Counted from the first letter of the stretch, positions 47,722 through 57,689 are shown. The stretch is DNA of 64,000 nt from Campylobacter concisus (GCF_003049705.1 NZ_PIRF01000004.1:124001-188000); one strand, 5' to 3'. Notes: generated by a model not told the origin, from the letters alone. Translations and numbers: made by a program.

Positions 47722-48606
47722 CTATGCAAATACCTTTTGATACTCTTTTAGAAGTTCACCATTTAGAGTTGAGATCTCGTAGTTTTTCTCATCGGCCATC
47801 AAAGCAAGAGTTAATTTGTGATTTAGATCGTGACTTCCAGCAAATGCTGTATAATCGCCCAACAAAGGCGCCCCAAGCAAGCTTAAATCGCCAATCGCAT
47901 CTAAAATTTTGTGCCTTACAAACTCATTTTCAAATCTCAAACCTTCTGGATTTAGGATATGCGTATCATCGATTGCCACGGCATTATCAAGCGATGCACC
48001 AAGAGCTAAATTTTGAGCTTGTAAACGTTGTAAATCTTTCAAAAAGCCAAAAGTTCTAGCACGAGCTATATTTTTTATAAACGAACTTTTACTAAAATCA
48101 AAAACATATCTTTGTTCACCAATAACTGGATGATCAAATTTTATCGTATAGTCAAATTTTGGACTTCTTGAAGGTGAAGTTCGTACAAATTTAGAACCCT
48201 CAACGACTTCAACTTCGCGCCTAACAAGAATTACTTTTTTGCCAGCATCAAGATATCTTATGCCAGCTTCATCAAGTAGCATACAAAAGCTTATCGCACT
48301 GCCATCCATGACAGGAATTTCATTTGCATCAACAGAAATTCTAATATTATCAATACCATAACCATTTATGGCTGACATCAGGTGTTCGATCGTACTAATA
48401 AAGCCCTTTTCGTTGCCAACAACGGTTGCCATCTGCGTATTTATAACATTTTTAGGTTCAGCTTTAAAACTAATACCAAGATCTTCGCGGTGCAAAATAA
48501 TACCAGAATTTGCATCAAGAGGTTCTAGTATAAGTCTTATCGGCTCACCTTTATGAAGCCCTATACCAACGGTCTCAACGCGTCTTGCGATAGTAGTTTG
48601 TTTCAA
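47722..48606 (-). CDS. lpxC: UDP-3-O-acyl-N-acetylglucosamine deacetylase
   Basis: LpxC is the committed zinc-dependent step of lipid A synthesis. The zinc ligands are H75 (TIEHLMSA), H232 and D236 (RHKILDAIGD), and the catalytic His259 lies in GSHDLNH. The 294-aa length fits. The start is TTG at 48604-48606 with AAGGA upstream. It heads the run lpxC-tsaB-thrB-ylxR-infB-rbfA-rimP-fhs. Confidence 0.97.
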   Translation of the reverse strand: MKQTTIARRVETVGIGLHKGEPIRLILEPLDANSGIILHREDLGISFKAEPKNVINTQMATVVGNEKGFISTIEHLMSAINGYGIDNIRISVDANEIPVMDGSAISFCMLLDEAGIRYLDAGKKVILVRREVEVVEGSKFVRTSPSRSPKFDYTIKFDHPVIGEQRYVFDFSKSSFIKNIARARTFGFLKDLQRLQAQNLALGASLDNAVAIDDTHILNPEGLRFENEFVRHKILDAIGDLSLLGAPLLGDYTAFAGSHDLNHKLTLALMADEKNYEISTLNGELLKEYQKVFA

Positions 48607-48667
48607 GAATTTTCCTTATATTTTTAATCCGCTTATGATAGCACTAAAAAATCAATTTTTCAAATTT

Positions 48668-50038
48668 TTAGTTCTTGTCTATCATTGCTTTTGCAGCATC
48701 TAAGACACTTGTGATATTGTCTTTTATCCACTTTTTATCCATCCATTGTTGAGGTCTTACCTCTTCACCTTGGACTAAAATTCCAAAGTGAAGGTGATCT
48801 CCAAGCGCAAGACCACTAGTTCCAGTAGTACCTATCTGATCGCCAGCTGCCACCATATCGCCCTCTTTTACTCTAGTGCTTGAGCAGTGTCCATAAAGCG
48901 AATAAAGCCCAAATCCATGATCTATCACAATATTTAATCCATAAATTCCATTTTCAGATGCAAGTACGACACGGCCGGCATTACTAGCTATTATAGGAGC
49001 CGCTGCCACACTTGCAAAGTCTATTCCCATATGCCAAGATTCGCTTACTTGCTCGTTATTATATGTATAGTATCGGTGATCGGCGAAGTCAGCCACTTTT
49101 TTACCATTTCTTAGTGGGTAAAATGGTGTCACACTAAAGCTAGTTAACATCTCATCACCAGGATTTGTAGTAAGTGCTGTTATTTTTTCTTCGTTTGAAT
49201 TTCTAAGCGTTTCATTGACAAATCTCATCTTTTCAAGTCTTGAAAGTGCGCTTGGATCTTTTGCATATTGATCAGTTAAATCAACTATCTTACCATCTAA
49301 AAATCTATCATTTAATGCAATAGTTGAAGTTTTATACTTTACATTTTCGTAAAAATATCTAACATGTGACTTGCTTTCGTTGCCTGCAAAGTCTCTTGCA
49401 ATGACCTCAGCACTAAAATTTTCAACCTGAACTGGCCAAGCAACGAGTGCTGCATAAAAGCCCTCTTTATAAAATGGGACAGCCTTAAATTTCTTACCAA
49501 AATTTGTCTGCACATAGACCTCTTTTAGCTGGTTATCAGTCGCTCTAAAGACCACAACCGCACTACCACCTTTTGAGATAGAATAAGACTGCGAAAGCAC
49601 GTAAAGATCAGGCTTTGAAGTATCAAGCACCACTTCAACCTTTTTACTAGCTTTGTTGCCAGTAAAAAAGCTCCATTTACTAGTATCTACAGCTTCAATA
49701 TTCATCTCATAAGTATCTTTTTGAGCAAAAAAGCCAGTCTTTGGAAAGGTTAAATTTACATCAAGCTCGGTACTTGGATTTTGTATGATTTGATTTAATA
49801 AATTTAGATCATTTTTCCCATCATTCATACTAATTCGTACAAATTTTATACCGCTATCGTCTTTAAATTTGATATTCATTGGGGTTCTAAGATTCCAATA
49901 AACCTTATCAGCAACACCGATTATTGGTTCATTTCGCTCAAAATCTTTTGACATCAAAGCATAGCCAAAACCACCGGCTAAAATTAAAATTAGCAAAAGC
50001 ACAACAATACCAAAACCACCAATTCCACGTCTATACAT
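48668..50038 (-). CDS. M23 family metallopeptidase (peptidoglycan endopeptidase), membrane-anchored
   Basis: The 456-aa protein has an N-terminal membrane helix (about 9-28), a long periplasmic region and a C-terminal LytM/M23 domain. The zinc-site motifs are HMGIDFA and HLHFG, both intact, so it should be an active D,D-endopeptidase. Epsilonproteobacterial M23 enzymes shape the helical cell. Which of the several paralogues this is cannot be decided here. AAGGTAAAAAT precedes the ATG. Confidence 0.9.
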   Translation of the reverse strand: MYRRGIGGFGIVVLLLILILAGGFGYALMSKDFERNEPIIGVADKVYWNLRTPMNIKFKDDSGIKFVRISMNDGKNDLNLLNQIIQNPSTELDVNLTFPKTGFFAQKDTYEMNIEAVDTSKWSFFTGNKASKKVEVVLDTSKPDLYVLSQSYSISKGGSAVVVFRATDNQLKEVYVQTNFGKKFKAVPFYKEGFYAALVAWPVQVENFSAEVIARDFAGNESKSHVRYFYENVKYKTSTIALNDRFLDGKIVDLTDQYAKDPSALSRLEKMRFVNETLRNSNEEKITALTTNPGDEMLTSFSVTPFYPLRNGKKVADFADHRYYTYNNEQVSESWHMGIDFASVAAAPIIASNAGRVVLASENGIYGLNIVIDHGFGLYSLYGHCSSTRVKEGDMVAAGDQIGTTGTSGLALGDHLHFGILVQGEEVRPQQWMDKKWIKDNITSVLDAAKAMIDKN

Positions 50039-50100
50039 ATATTTTTACCTTAAATTTAATTTGCAAAATTTTACACGTAAATCAATAAATTTTTAGTTAA

Positions 50101-50931
50101 TTACAAAATTTCTCTTACAGCCCTAGCGTCGCTCATCCAGGCAAAAAGTTCGTCCCAGCGTTCATCTTTGATGAGATCTTTGCACAAATTTAGCTCTTTT
50201 TCAAACATATTTATAGCTTCAACAACATTATTTTTATTCTGCTTAAAGATATCGCTCCACATAAAAGGCGAACTCTTTGCAACACGTATCATGCCCTTAA
50301 ATGTAGGTCCACCTAGTGCTACAATATGCCTTTTATCCTCTTCTTTTAATATCCCACTAGCAAGCGAAAATGCAATCGCATGAGGCAAATGCGAAATAAG
50401 ACCCACGTGATGATCATGTTCTTTCGCACTCATAAAAATAATCTTCATGCCAAGGCAAGAAAATAACTCCACGCTTCTTTTTACATGTTTTTCTGCGCTT
50501 TCTGCAAAGTCACAAACGATAACAGTTGCTCCTGTGTAAAGTGATTTAAAGGCAGCCTCTGGACCAGAATACTCAGTACCTGCCATCGGGTGAGCTGGGA
50601 TGAAATTTTTACGAATTTTTTCTGGTACTGCCTCGATGATCTTTTGTTTAGTTGAGCCAAAATCAATAATAGTTGTATCTTCGCTGATATCAGTTAAATT
50701 TTGCACGATGCTCACGATAGCCTCGACTGGTACAGCCAAAAAGATGATGTCACACTTCTTTTTCATCTCGTCAATGCTTAAAATTTCATGCACCAAGCCA
50801 AGCTCTAAGGCCTTTTTGCTATGATTTTCATCTTTGTCGTATCCGCTAACACAAGAGATTAATTTTTCATCTTTTAATGCTAGCCCAAGTGAGCCGCCCA
50901 TAAGACCAAGTCCGATGATACCTATTTTCAT
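50101..50931 (-). CDS. tyrA: Prephenate dehydrogenase
   Basis: The enzyme oxidises and decarboxylates prephenate to hydroxyphenylpyruvate for tyrosine. The 276-aa protein starts at MKIGIIGLGLMGGSLG, the NAD fingerprint right at the N-terminus; the start at 50931 has GAAGG 7 nt upstream, and 21 extra upstream codons in frame are leader. The substrate site HPMAGTEYSGP and HDHHVGLISHLPH are visible. Confidence 0.94.
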   Translation of the reverse strand: MKIGIIGLGLMGGSLGLALKDEKLISCVSGYDKDENHSKKALELGLVHEILSIDEMKKKCDIIFLAVPVEAIVSIVQNLTDISEDTTIIDFGSTKQKIIEAVPEKIRKNFIPAHPMAGTEYSGPEAAFKSLYTGATVIVCDFAESAEKHVKRSVELFSCLGMKIIFMSAKEHDHHVGLISHLPHAIAFSLASGILKEEDKRHIVALGGPTFKGMIRVAKSSPFMWSDIFKQNKNNVVEAINMFEKELNLCKDLIKDERWDELFAWMSDARAVREIL

Positions 50932-50982
50932 AAAAAAACCTTCAAAATTATAAAATTTAAATTTATTAAAAATAAAATATGA

Positions 50983-50988
50983 TATTAT
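50983..50988 (+). promoter_or_regulatory. Promoter -10 box of bamA
   Basis: GATATTAT lies 34 nt before the bamA ATG, in a 90-nt divergent gap with tyrA. Confidence 0.5.
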
Positions 50989-51021
50989 ACGCACTTATAC
51001 TAAAACTCTAGGTTAAATTTA

Positions 51022-53277
51022 ATGAAAAAGAAATTATTTTTATTAGCATTAGCTTTCAGTGGACTAAGCGCACAAACAATCCAGTCAATAAATTTTAAAG
51101 GCCTAATTCACCTTTCGCCTGAAGTAGCAAGCCAAATAATGGGCCTAAAAGTCGGTCAGGATTTGACTCCAAAGCTTAGCGATAAGGCGATCACAAATTT
51201 ATACAAACAAAATTATTTCGACGATATCTACATAGAAGATACAGGCAATGGCAATCTTTTAGTAGCTGTAAAAGAGAAGCCAAGTGTTGCGAGAGTCGAT
51301 CTAAAAGGCGTCGTAACAAATGATAAAACTGCGATCGAGTCGCTAATCAACATCAAACCAGGCAATATGTATGATGAGCTTACAATAGAAAAAACTAAAG
51401 AGAGAATTCGTCAGTATTATGAGTCAAAGGGTTATTTTGATACCGTTGTAGACGTAGAAAAACAACCAGTTGCAGATAACGACAGCTCACTTTTTATAAC
51501 ACTTAACATAAACCGTGGCGAAAATATGATAATCAAAAATGTAAATTTAGTCGGTGCAAAAGAGTTTGATTATGACGACATTGAGCCAGTAGTTGCAAAT
51601 AAAAGTAGAGAATTTATGGGCTGGCTTTGGGGCAGAAATGATGGTAAAGTTAAACTTTTTGAGCTTGAAAATGATCCGGCAAGAATACAAGACAAATATT
51701 TCCAAAAAGGCTATTTAGACGCGACTATTTCGTCACCTTATTTAAATTCATCGTTTGATAATTACACGGCTGATCTCACTTATTATGTTCATGAAGGTGA
51801 GCCTTATAAGGTTTCAAATGTAAGCATTACGGCACCTGAAGAGCTAGAGCTTGATACTGAAAAGATCATAGATGACTTTAGGCTTGAGGCTGGCGATACG
51901 ATGAACTCAGCAAGACTTCGCCAAGATATGAAAAAGCTCGATGATATGGTTGCTGATAAAGGTTATGCATTTGTAAAAGTCTATCCAAAAACTGATAAAT
52001 TTGATGAAAATAAAACTGTCGATATTGATTATGAAGTAGATCCTGGCGAAAAAGTATATATAAGAAATGTTCAAATTTCAGGAAACGATAGGACTGTTGA
52101 CCGCGTTGTAAGACGCGAACTTTATCTAACTGAAGGAAATTTATATAGCAGAACCGACCTTCAAGACTCAAAAGATGCATTAAAAAGAACAAGCTACTTT
52201 GACGATGTTGAGATAGAAGAAGATCCAGTTGATAAAAATACTGTCGATCTAAAAGTAAAAGTAAAAGAGGCTTCGACTGGCTCAATAAGCGGCGGTATCG
52301 GATACGGCAGTAGTGACGGACTATTATTAAATGCAGCACTTTCTGACACAAATATCTTTGGCTCTGGCCTTCAAGGACAAGTAAGCGTAGATAAGAGCGA
52401 CAGAGAGCTTTCAGGCCAGATAAGTCTTACAAACCCAAGAATTTTTGACTCAGAGTATAGCCTTGGTGGAACACTTTACGCAAATGACTATGACTGGAGA
52501 ACATATAAAGAGAGAAGCTATGGCTTTAGCACAACACTAGGTAGAAAACTAACTAGAAATTTAAGTGCATCACTTACTTACAACATTGAGCAAAGCAAAA
52601 TTACTTTAAAAGATGATGAACTAAGAGATATCAACACAAAAACTAAAAAAGAAATTTATAGAGAAGGTAAAGCTATAAAAAGCGCTATAACTCCGGCTTT
52701 AACATATAATAGCACCGATGATTATTACTTGCCAAGACGTGGCATCATAGCTAGTACATCATTTGAGATAGCTGGACTTGGTGGCGATATAGACTTTATC
52801 AAAAATCGCACAAATTTTAACTACTACCTAGGTCTTAGAGAGTACATCGACTACGATCTTATCTTAAGATACAAAGCAAGCTTTGGCAAAATTTGGGAAA
52901 GAGGATATACTCCGATCAACGAAAGACTTTACCTTGGTGGTATAAGAAGTTTACGTGGTTACGAGAGCAGAACCGTATCTCCAAAGGTAAAATATAATGG
53001 CGACTACTACGAATATGGCGGCGAAACTTCGTTTAATAATTCAGCTGAAATAAGCTTCCCTATAATAGATCGTGTCAAAATGCGTGGTGTTGTATTTTAC
53101 GACTATGGTATGATCGGTGAAAATAGTCTAAACGAGATAAAAAGATCATCAGTTGGTACAGGTATCGAGTGGATAACACCTATCGGACCACTTCAACTAA
53201 TCTTCGCAAAAGCTCTTAAACCTAAAGAGGGCGATGATACAAATACATTTGAATTTACTATCGGAAGACGCTTCTAA
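51022..53277 (+). CDS. bamA: Outer membrane protein assembly factor BamA
   Basis: The 751-aa Omp85 protein has a signal peptide (MKKKLFLLALAFSGLSA, cleavage likely after residue 17), POTRA repeats over about 20-345 and a 16-strand barrel with the conserved RGY in SLRGYESRTVSP (lid lock) and a C-terminal Phe. It inserts beta-barrels into the outer membrane. A hairpin follows its stop, so it is probably monocistronic. Confidence 0.97.
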   Translation: MKKKLFLLALAFSGLSAQTIQSINFKGLIHLSPEVASQIMGLKVGQDLTPKLSDKAITNLYKQNYFDDIYIEDTGNGNLLVAVKEKPSVARVDLKGVVTNDKTAIESLINIKPGNMYDELTIEKTKERIRQYYESKGYFDTVVDVEKQPVADNDSSLFITLNINRGENMIIKNVNLVGAKEFDYDDIEPVVANKSREFMGWLWGRNDGKVKLFELENDPARIQDKYFQKGYLDATISSPYLNSSFDNYTADLTYYVHEGEPYKVSNVSITAPEELELDTEKIIDDFRLEAGDTMNSARLRQDMKKLDDMVADKGYAFVKVYPKTDKFDENKTVDIDYEVDPGEKVYIRNVQISGNDRTVDRVVRRELYLTEGNLYSRTDLQDSKDALKRTSYFDDVEIEEDPVDKNTVDLKVKVKEASTGSISGGIGYGSSDGLLLNAALSDTNIFGSGLQGQVSVDKSDRELSGQISLTNPRIFDSEYSLGGTLYANDYDWRTYKERSYGFSTTLGRKLTRNLSASLTYNIEQSKITLKDDELRDINTKTKKEIYREGKAIKSAITPALTYNSTDDYYLPRRGIIASTSFEIAGLGGDIDFIKNRTNFNYYLGLREYIDYDLILRYKASFGKIWERGYTPINERLYLGGIRSLRGYESRTVSPKVKYNGDYYEYGGETSFNNSAEISFPIIDRVKMRGVVFYDYGMIGENSLNEIKRSSVGTGIEWITPIGPLQLIFAKALKPKEGDDTNTFEFTIGRRF

Positions 53278-53286
53278 TAAAATACT

Positions 53287-53309
53287 TTTAAGGGGCTAGC
53301 TTGCCCCTT
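53287..53309 (+). terminator. Hairpin after bamA, probable terminator
   Basis: AAGGGGC (53290-53296) pairs with GCCCCTT (53303-53309) around a 6-nt loop. It lies 12 nt after the bamA stop. The U-tract is poor (TTTAAACC). Confidence 0.65.
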
Positions 53310-53364
53310 TAAACCTCCACAAATAAACAAACTTTAAGTCATATAAGAAAAAGCAAGGCTAACA

Positions 53365-53381
53365 TTAGATATAATCCCACA
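53365..53381 (+). promoter_or_regulatory. Promoter core of accD, sharing a 17-nt sequence with slyD
   Basis: TTAGATATAATCCCACA contains the -10 TATAAT (53370-53375), 31 nt before the accD ATG. The identical 17 bases occur on the minus strand at 60902-60918 before slyD. Confidence 0.65.
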
Positions 53382-53406
53382 ATTTTTAATATAAGTGGGT
53401 AAAAAG

Positions 53407-54321
53407 ATGAATTTCTCAGACATTTTTTCAAAGATAAGAAAAGCTCAACCTCGTCCAGAAGAAGCACCTACACACTGGGTAAAATGCGACAACTGTCACT
53501 CACTGATGTACTACAAAGAAGTTGAAGCTTGTTTTAATGTATGCCCTAAATGCGGTTATCATATGAGACTAAAAGCTACTGATCGCATAAATTTGATCTG
53601 TGATGAAGATAGCTTTGTAGAATTTGACGCAAATTTAAAACCGGTAGATCCATTAAATTTTGTTGATAAAAAATCATACAAAAAAAGAATCACAGAAAAT
53701 AAAGAAAAAACAGGACACACAAGCTCAGTGATATGTGGCGAAGGTAAATGCGACGGACAAGAGATCCAGCTAGTTGTTTTTGACTTTGGCTTCATGGGTG
53801 GTTCGCTAGCTTCAGTTGAGGGTGAAAAGATCGTAAGAGCGATAAAACGAGCAATAGAAAAACGCCAAGCTTTAGTCATAGTGAGTGCTTCAGGTGGAGC
53901 TAGAATGCAAGAGAGCACATTCTCTTTGATGCAAATGTCAAAGACATCAGCTGCTTTAAAACTACTTGATGAAGCGAAACTACCTTACATCTCAATACTT
54001 ACTGATCCGACAATGGGTGGTGTTAGCGCCTCTTTTGCTTCGCTTGGAGATCTAATAATCGCTGAACCTGGCGCTTTAATAGGCTTTGCCGGTCAAAGGG
54101 TCATCAAACAAACCATTGGTGCTGACCTTCCAGAGGGATTTCAAAGAGCCGAGTTTTTATTAGAACATGGCTTAATCGATGCTATTGTGCCAAGAAGCGA
54201 ACATAAAAAATATATAAGCGATATGGTTAAATTTCTCACAAATAATAAGACAATACATCAAAAAGATAACCAAGATGAGAGTGGAAACAACTTTGAACTA
54301 AAGCTAAAAACCAAAGGCTAA
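53407..54321 (+). CDS. accD: Acetyl-CoA carboxylase carboxyltransferase subunit beta
   Basis: The 304-aa protein has an N-terminal zinc ribbon (C27, C30, C46, C49) and a crotonase-fold carboxyltransferase domain ([23 protein letters not shown]). It works with AccA in malonyl-CoA formation. I took the ATG at 53407 ([10 protein letters not shown]), which matches family starts; a GTG four codons upstream lies in the TATAAT leader. It heads the operon accD-rlmH-dksA-like-membrane protein-dusB-recO. Confidence 0.96.
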   Translation: MNFSDIFSKIRKAQPRPEEAPTHWVKCDNCHSLMYYKEVEACFNVCPKCGYHMRLKATDRINLICDEDSFVEFDANLKPVDPLNFVDKKSYKKRITENKEKTGHTSSVICGEGKCDGQEIQLVVFDFGFMGGSLASVEGEKIVRAIKRAIEKRQALVIVSASGGARMQESTFSLMQMSKTSAALKLLDEAKLPYISILTDPTMGGVSASFASLGDLIIAEPGALIGFAGQRVIKQTIGADLPEGFQRAEFLLEHGLIDAIVPRSEHKKYISDMVKFLTNNKTIHQKDNQDESGNNFELKLKTKG

Positions 54322-54323
54322 AT

Positions 54324-54779
54324 TTGGAAATTTCAGTTTTTAGCATTCAAAAATCATCACGTGACAACTTTGAAAACGAGATACAAGAATATATAAAAAT
54401 GAGTGCAAAATTTGCCAAGATAAACGATAAAGTCTTTTTCAATGAAAAAATAGCAAAAGCTCAAAGTACTGGAAAAAGCGAAGCATTAAGAGCTTATGAT
54501 GAAATTTATGAGCCAAATTTAAAAGGCTTTTGCGTAATGCTTGATGAAAATGGCTTGCAACTTGACAGCCAAGAATTCGCACAAATTTTAAACTCAAATT
54601 CACAAATTAACTTTTTCATAGGTGGAGCTTATGGCCTTAGCCAAAATTTAAAGAATAAAGCGCAAAAAATTGTAAGCTTAAGCAAGATGACGATGGCACA
54701 TAAGGTTGCCAAGCTTGTACTTTTTGAGCAAATTTTTAGAGCACTTTGCATAAATGCAAACCACCCATATCACAAATAA
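54324..54779 (+). CDS. rlmH: 23S rRNA pseudouridine-1915 N3-methyltransferase
   Basis: This SPOUT-family methyltransferase is 151 aa, with the cofactor-knot motifs [10 protein letters not shown] and [19 protein letters not shown], ending NHPYHK as in RlmH. The start is TTG at 54324 with AAAGG at 54313-54317; accD ends 2 nt before. Confidence 0.95.
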   Translation: MEISVFSIQKSSRDNFENEIQEYIKMSAKFAKINDKVFFNEKIAKAQSTGKSEALRAYDEIYEPNLKGFCVMLDENGLQLDSQEFAQILNSNSQINFFIGGAYGLSQNLKNKAQKIVSLSKMTMAHKVAKLVLFEQIFRALCINANHPYHK

Positions 54780-54789
54780 AGGAATATAA

Positions 54790-55146
54790 ATGACACAAAC
54801 TGAGCTAAATTTTTTTAAAAAATTACTTGAAGAAAGAAAATTACAGATCAAAAAAAATATCTATGATTCATCTGTTGAAGTAAATGGCTTAAGAGATAGT
54901 GGTGTAAGCGATGAGTTTGATATAGCCTCGGTAAATACAGACCAGCTAATAGAGCATTCCATCTCGACGCAACAAAGAGCGGAGCTATCAGAAATAGATG
55001 AAGCACTAGAGAAGATAGCAAACAAAACTTATGGAATTTGTGATATGTGTGAAGAGGAGATCAGTATACCGCGACTAAAGGTAAAACCGCATGCAAAATA
55101 CTGCATAACTTGCCGTGAAATAATCGAAAAAACAGCAAAAAACTAA
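54790..55146 (+). CDS. DksA/TraR-type zinc finger protein
   Basis: The 118-aa protein has a coiled-coil N-terminus and a C-terminal zinc finger with C84, C87, C105 and C108. The tip region DSGVSDEFDIAS holds acidic residues where DksA has its RNA polymerase-contacting Asp pair. E. coli DksA is 151 aa, so this is a short form. It is likely a stringent-response cofactor of RNA polymerase. AAAGGA precedes the ATG. Confidence 0.9.
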   Translation: MTQTELNFFKKLLEERKLQIKKNIYDSSVEVNGLRDSGVSDEFDIASVNTDQLIEHSISTQQRAELSEIDEALEKIANKTYGICDMCEEEISIPRLKVKPHAKYCITCREIIEKTAKN

Positions 55147-55155
55147 GGAGAAAAT

Positions 55156-56154
55156 ATGAAAACTAGAAAATTTCTCGTCTATTGCATAATCTATATAGTA
55201 GTTGTTGCAGGACTTGCTTATTCTCTTAATAGTTCTGATTACACATTTGAGCTTTTAGGCCAAACTATAACTTTGCCAATTGCTATTTGGGTCGCTCTTC
55301 CAGTAGCTGTTTTAGCACTTCTTGCTCTACTTCATATCGCTTATCATGGATATGCTTTTTATAGATATAAAAAATGGATCAAAAAAGATAGCCAGCTTTA
55401 TAAAGATTTAGCCAAAGAGACACTTCTTGGCTTTGAGAGCAACAAAGACTTTAAAACCGATACTTACAAGATCGCCTCACAGCTTACTCGTTCTATCTCA
55501 CCAGTAGGCGAGCTTAAAGATGTCGGTGTAGATGATGCCGAGATAAACAATATCTTACAAACTATAAAAAGTATAAAAAATAAAGAGATTGTCGATCTAA
55601 AGAAATTTAGACTAGCAAAAGATAGCAAGTTAAATATCCTAAATGAGCTAAATAAAATCGAGCAACTACCTACTTACTATCTTGACATACTTAAAAATCA
55701 AGATCAAAACGAGAGCCTTAAAAAAGCCGCATTTGATAAACTCATAAAAGTAGCTTCTTTTAGCGAGATCAAAAGATTAAATTTTGAACTAGCGAGTGAA
55801 GATATAATGCTTATTATTACCCGCTTTGTAAATGACGAGATCGATCTAAGCAGTGATGAAATTTTTGATCTTTTAAACAACGCAAAAGTGACAAAAGCAC
55901 AATACGACAAAGTAGCTATAATGCTTAAAAATAAGCTAAAACCAGATGCATTTATCGGCATCTTTGAGAAGCTAAAAAGCATCCATGCTGACGCTGATGA
56001 GGCTTACGTATATGCGCTATTTGAGCTTCAGATGCTTGATAAAGTAAGAGAGGCTATCGAAGGTAGCGACCCAGATGAGTTTAAAGAGATAAAGGTCTTG
56101 CTGTTTTTACGAGATAACGGCAAAATGGTGCCTAGCTCACTATTTTTTAAATGA
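55156..56154 (+). CDS. Two-helix membrane protein of unknown function
   Basis: The 332-aa protein has two membrane helices near the N-terminus (about 6-24 and 39-67) and a long charged, helical cytoplasmic domain (70-332) with repeated FxEIKRLNF/ASEDI-type segments but no catalytic motif. I recall an unnamed membrane protein at the same place in C. jejuni. AAGGAG precedes the ATG. It overlaps dusB by 4 nt. Confidence 0.8.
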   Translation: MKTRKFLVYCIIYIVVVAGLAYSLNSSDYTFELLGQTITLPIAIWVALPVAVLALLALLHIAYHGYAFYRYKKWIKKDSQLYKDLAKETLLGFESNKDFKTDTYKIASQLTRSISPVGELKDVGVDDAEINNILQTIKSIKNKEIVDLKKFRLAKDSKLNILNELNKIEQLPTYYLDILKNQDQNESLKKAAFDKLIKVASFSEIKRLNFELASEDIMLIITRFVNDEIDLSSDEIFDLLNNAKVTKAQYDKVAIMLKNKLKPDAFIGIFEKLKSIHADADEAYVYALFELQMLDKVREAIEGSDPDEFKEIKVLLFLRDNGKMVPSSLFFK

Positions 56155-57074
56155 TAGACTTTAGCAAAAAGCCACTTTTCTTAGCACCTCTTGCTGGCTT
56201 TTCTGACTTGCCACTAAGAAGCGTAGTTAAAAAATTTGGCTGTGATGTCACTGTTAGCGAAATGATCAGCGCAAACGCCTTGGTCTATGAGAGCAGTGAA
56301 AAAACGTTTGAAATGATTAAAAAATCCTCAAACGAAGAGCCTTATATCGTTCAAATAGCTGGTAATGACACAGAAAATATAAAAAAAGCTGTGCAAATCA
56401 TCAATAAATTTGATGGAATTTATGGGCTCGATCTAAACTGCGGCTGCCCCGTACCAAAGGTCGTTAGACAAGGAGCGGGTTCTGCTTTACTAAACGATCT
56501 TAACAAACTTCAAAATATAATCTCAGCCATAAAAAGCGTCTCAAACAAAGAGAGCCTAAGTGTTAAATTTAGACTTGGCTTTAACGATAAAAATGAAGAA
56601 AAGATAGCAAAAGCCTGCGAAGAAGCCGGCGCAGACTACATCGCAGTGCATGGGCGTACAAGAGCTGGCGGATACAGTGCAAAGGTTGATTACGAAGCGA
56701 TCGCTAGAGTAAAGGCTAGTGTAAAAATTCCAGTCGTCGCAAATGGCGATATAAATGCACAAAATGCAGATGAAATTTTAAACCTTACAAAGTGTGACGC
56801 CCTAATGATCGGCAGAGCAAGCATAGGTAGCCCTTGGATATTTCACGAGATAAAGGCCAAAACTAGCGTAGATAAGGCGTTAAAGCAAAAGATCATACTA
56901 GCCCACTTTGATGCGATGATCGAGCATTACGGCGAGCATGGGCTTTGCATATTTAGAAAGCATTTGCATCAGTACAGCAGGGGCATCGACGGTGCAACAA
57001 CCTTTAGAAACGATATAAATTTCATCAAAGACACGACAGCGATGAGAGAGCGCATAAGGGAGTTTTTTGCCTAG
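56151..57074 (+). CDS. dusB: tRNA-dihydrouridine synthase
   Basis: The 307-aa FMN-dependent Dus enzyme has the catalytic Cys99 in NCGCP (96-100), the substrate loop KVVRQGAGSALL, KFRLGF and HGRTRAGGYSAKVD, and the FMN site GDINAQNA. It matches the DusB subgroup, which modifies tRNA U17 in E. coli. The recO ATG follows the stop with no gap. Confidence 0.93.
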   Translation: MIDFSKKPLFLAPLAGFSDLPLRSVVKKFGCDVTVSEMISANALVYESSEKTFEMIKKSSNEEPYIVQIAGNDTENIKKAVQIINKFDGIYGLDLNCGCPVPKVVRQGAGSALLNDLNKLQNIISAIKSVSNKESLSVKFRLGFNDKNEEKIAKACEEAGADYIAVHGRTRAGGYSAKVDYEAIARVKASVKIPVVANGDINAQNADEILNLTKCDALMIGRASIGSPWIFHEIKAKTSVDKALKQKIILAHFDAMIEHYGEHGLCIFRKHLHQYSRGIDGATTFRNDINFIKDTTAMRERIREFFA

Positions 57075-57689
57075 ATGCAAGGCTACATCCTGCGTGTGCA
57101 AAAGGTCAGAGACGAGGACCTTTTAGTCTTTGTGCTAACGACAAATTTGCTCGTAAAGTCGTATAGATTTTTTGGCGCACGCCACTCAAATATCATGACT
57201 GGCTATAAGATCGACTTTGAGCTAGAGCAAGAGGCGAAATTTCTACCAAAGCTTAGAAGCATACTTCACCTTGGCTTTAAGTGGCTACTAGAGCGCGATA
57301 AGCTCATCATTTGGCAGCAGTTCATGCGCCTACTTTATGATCATCTAAAAGAGGTCGAGCAGCTCGATGAAATTTACTTTAACGAGCTTGATCGCTGCGC
57401 CAAGCAGATGCAGCTACAAAATCCAAAACGCCTTATCATCGAAAGCTACGTTAAAATTTTAGAGTATGAAGGTAGGCTTCACAGCGAGCTTGAGTGCTTT
57501 ATCTGTGATGAGGAGATAGAGAGCGAGCTTTGCCTAACTCGTGGCTTTTTGCCCTCTCACAAGCACTGCCTAGATAGGAGCGAATTTGACGCTAGCAAGA
57601 TCAAAAATTTGTTTGATACAAAAAGCACGATCGAGCTAAATGACGATGAGATAAACCGCCTTTATAAAATTTTACTTGACGGACTTTAA
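57075..57689 (+). CDS. recO: Recombination mediator RecO
   Basis: The 204-aa protein starts with an OB-fold (MQGYILRVQKVRDEDLLVFV) followed by a helical domain and a zinc-type set C161, C164 and C180 (ECFICDEE; SHKHCLD). Epsilonproteobacterial RecO is short and divergent, so the call leans on this layout and on the recalled position after dusB. It loads RecA on SSB-coated DNA. It is the last gene of the accD operon. Confidence 0.8.
   Translation: MQGYILRVQKVRDEDLLVFVLTTNLLVKSYRFFGARHSNIMTGYKIDFELEQEAKFLPKLRSILHLGFKWLLERDKLIIWQQFMRLLYDHLKEVEQLDEIYFNELDRCAKQMQLQNPKRLIIESYVKILEYEGRLHSELECFICDEEIESELCLTRGFLPSHKHCLDRSEFDASKIKNLFDTKSTIELNDDEINRLYKILLDGL

Noticed and set aside
51878-52351. 157-codon minus-strand frame inside bamA
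   Set aside because: It is antisense to an intact bamA, with a tyrosine/leucine-rich, low-information product and no ribosome site. It is a shadow.
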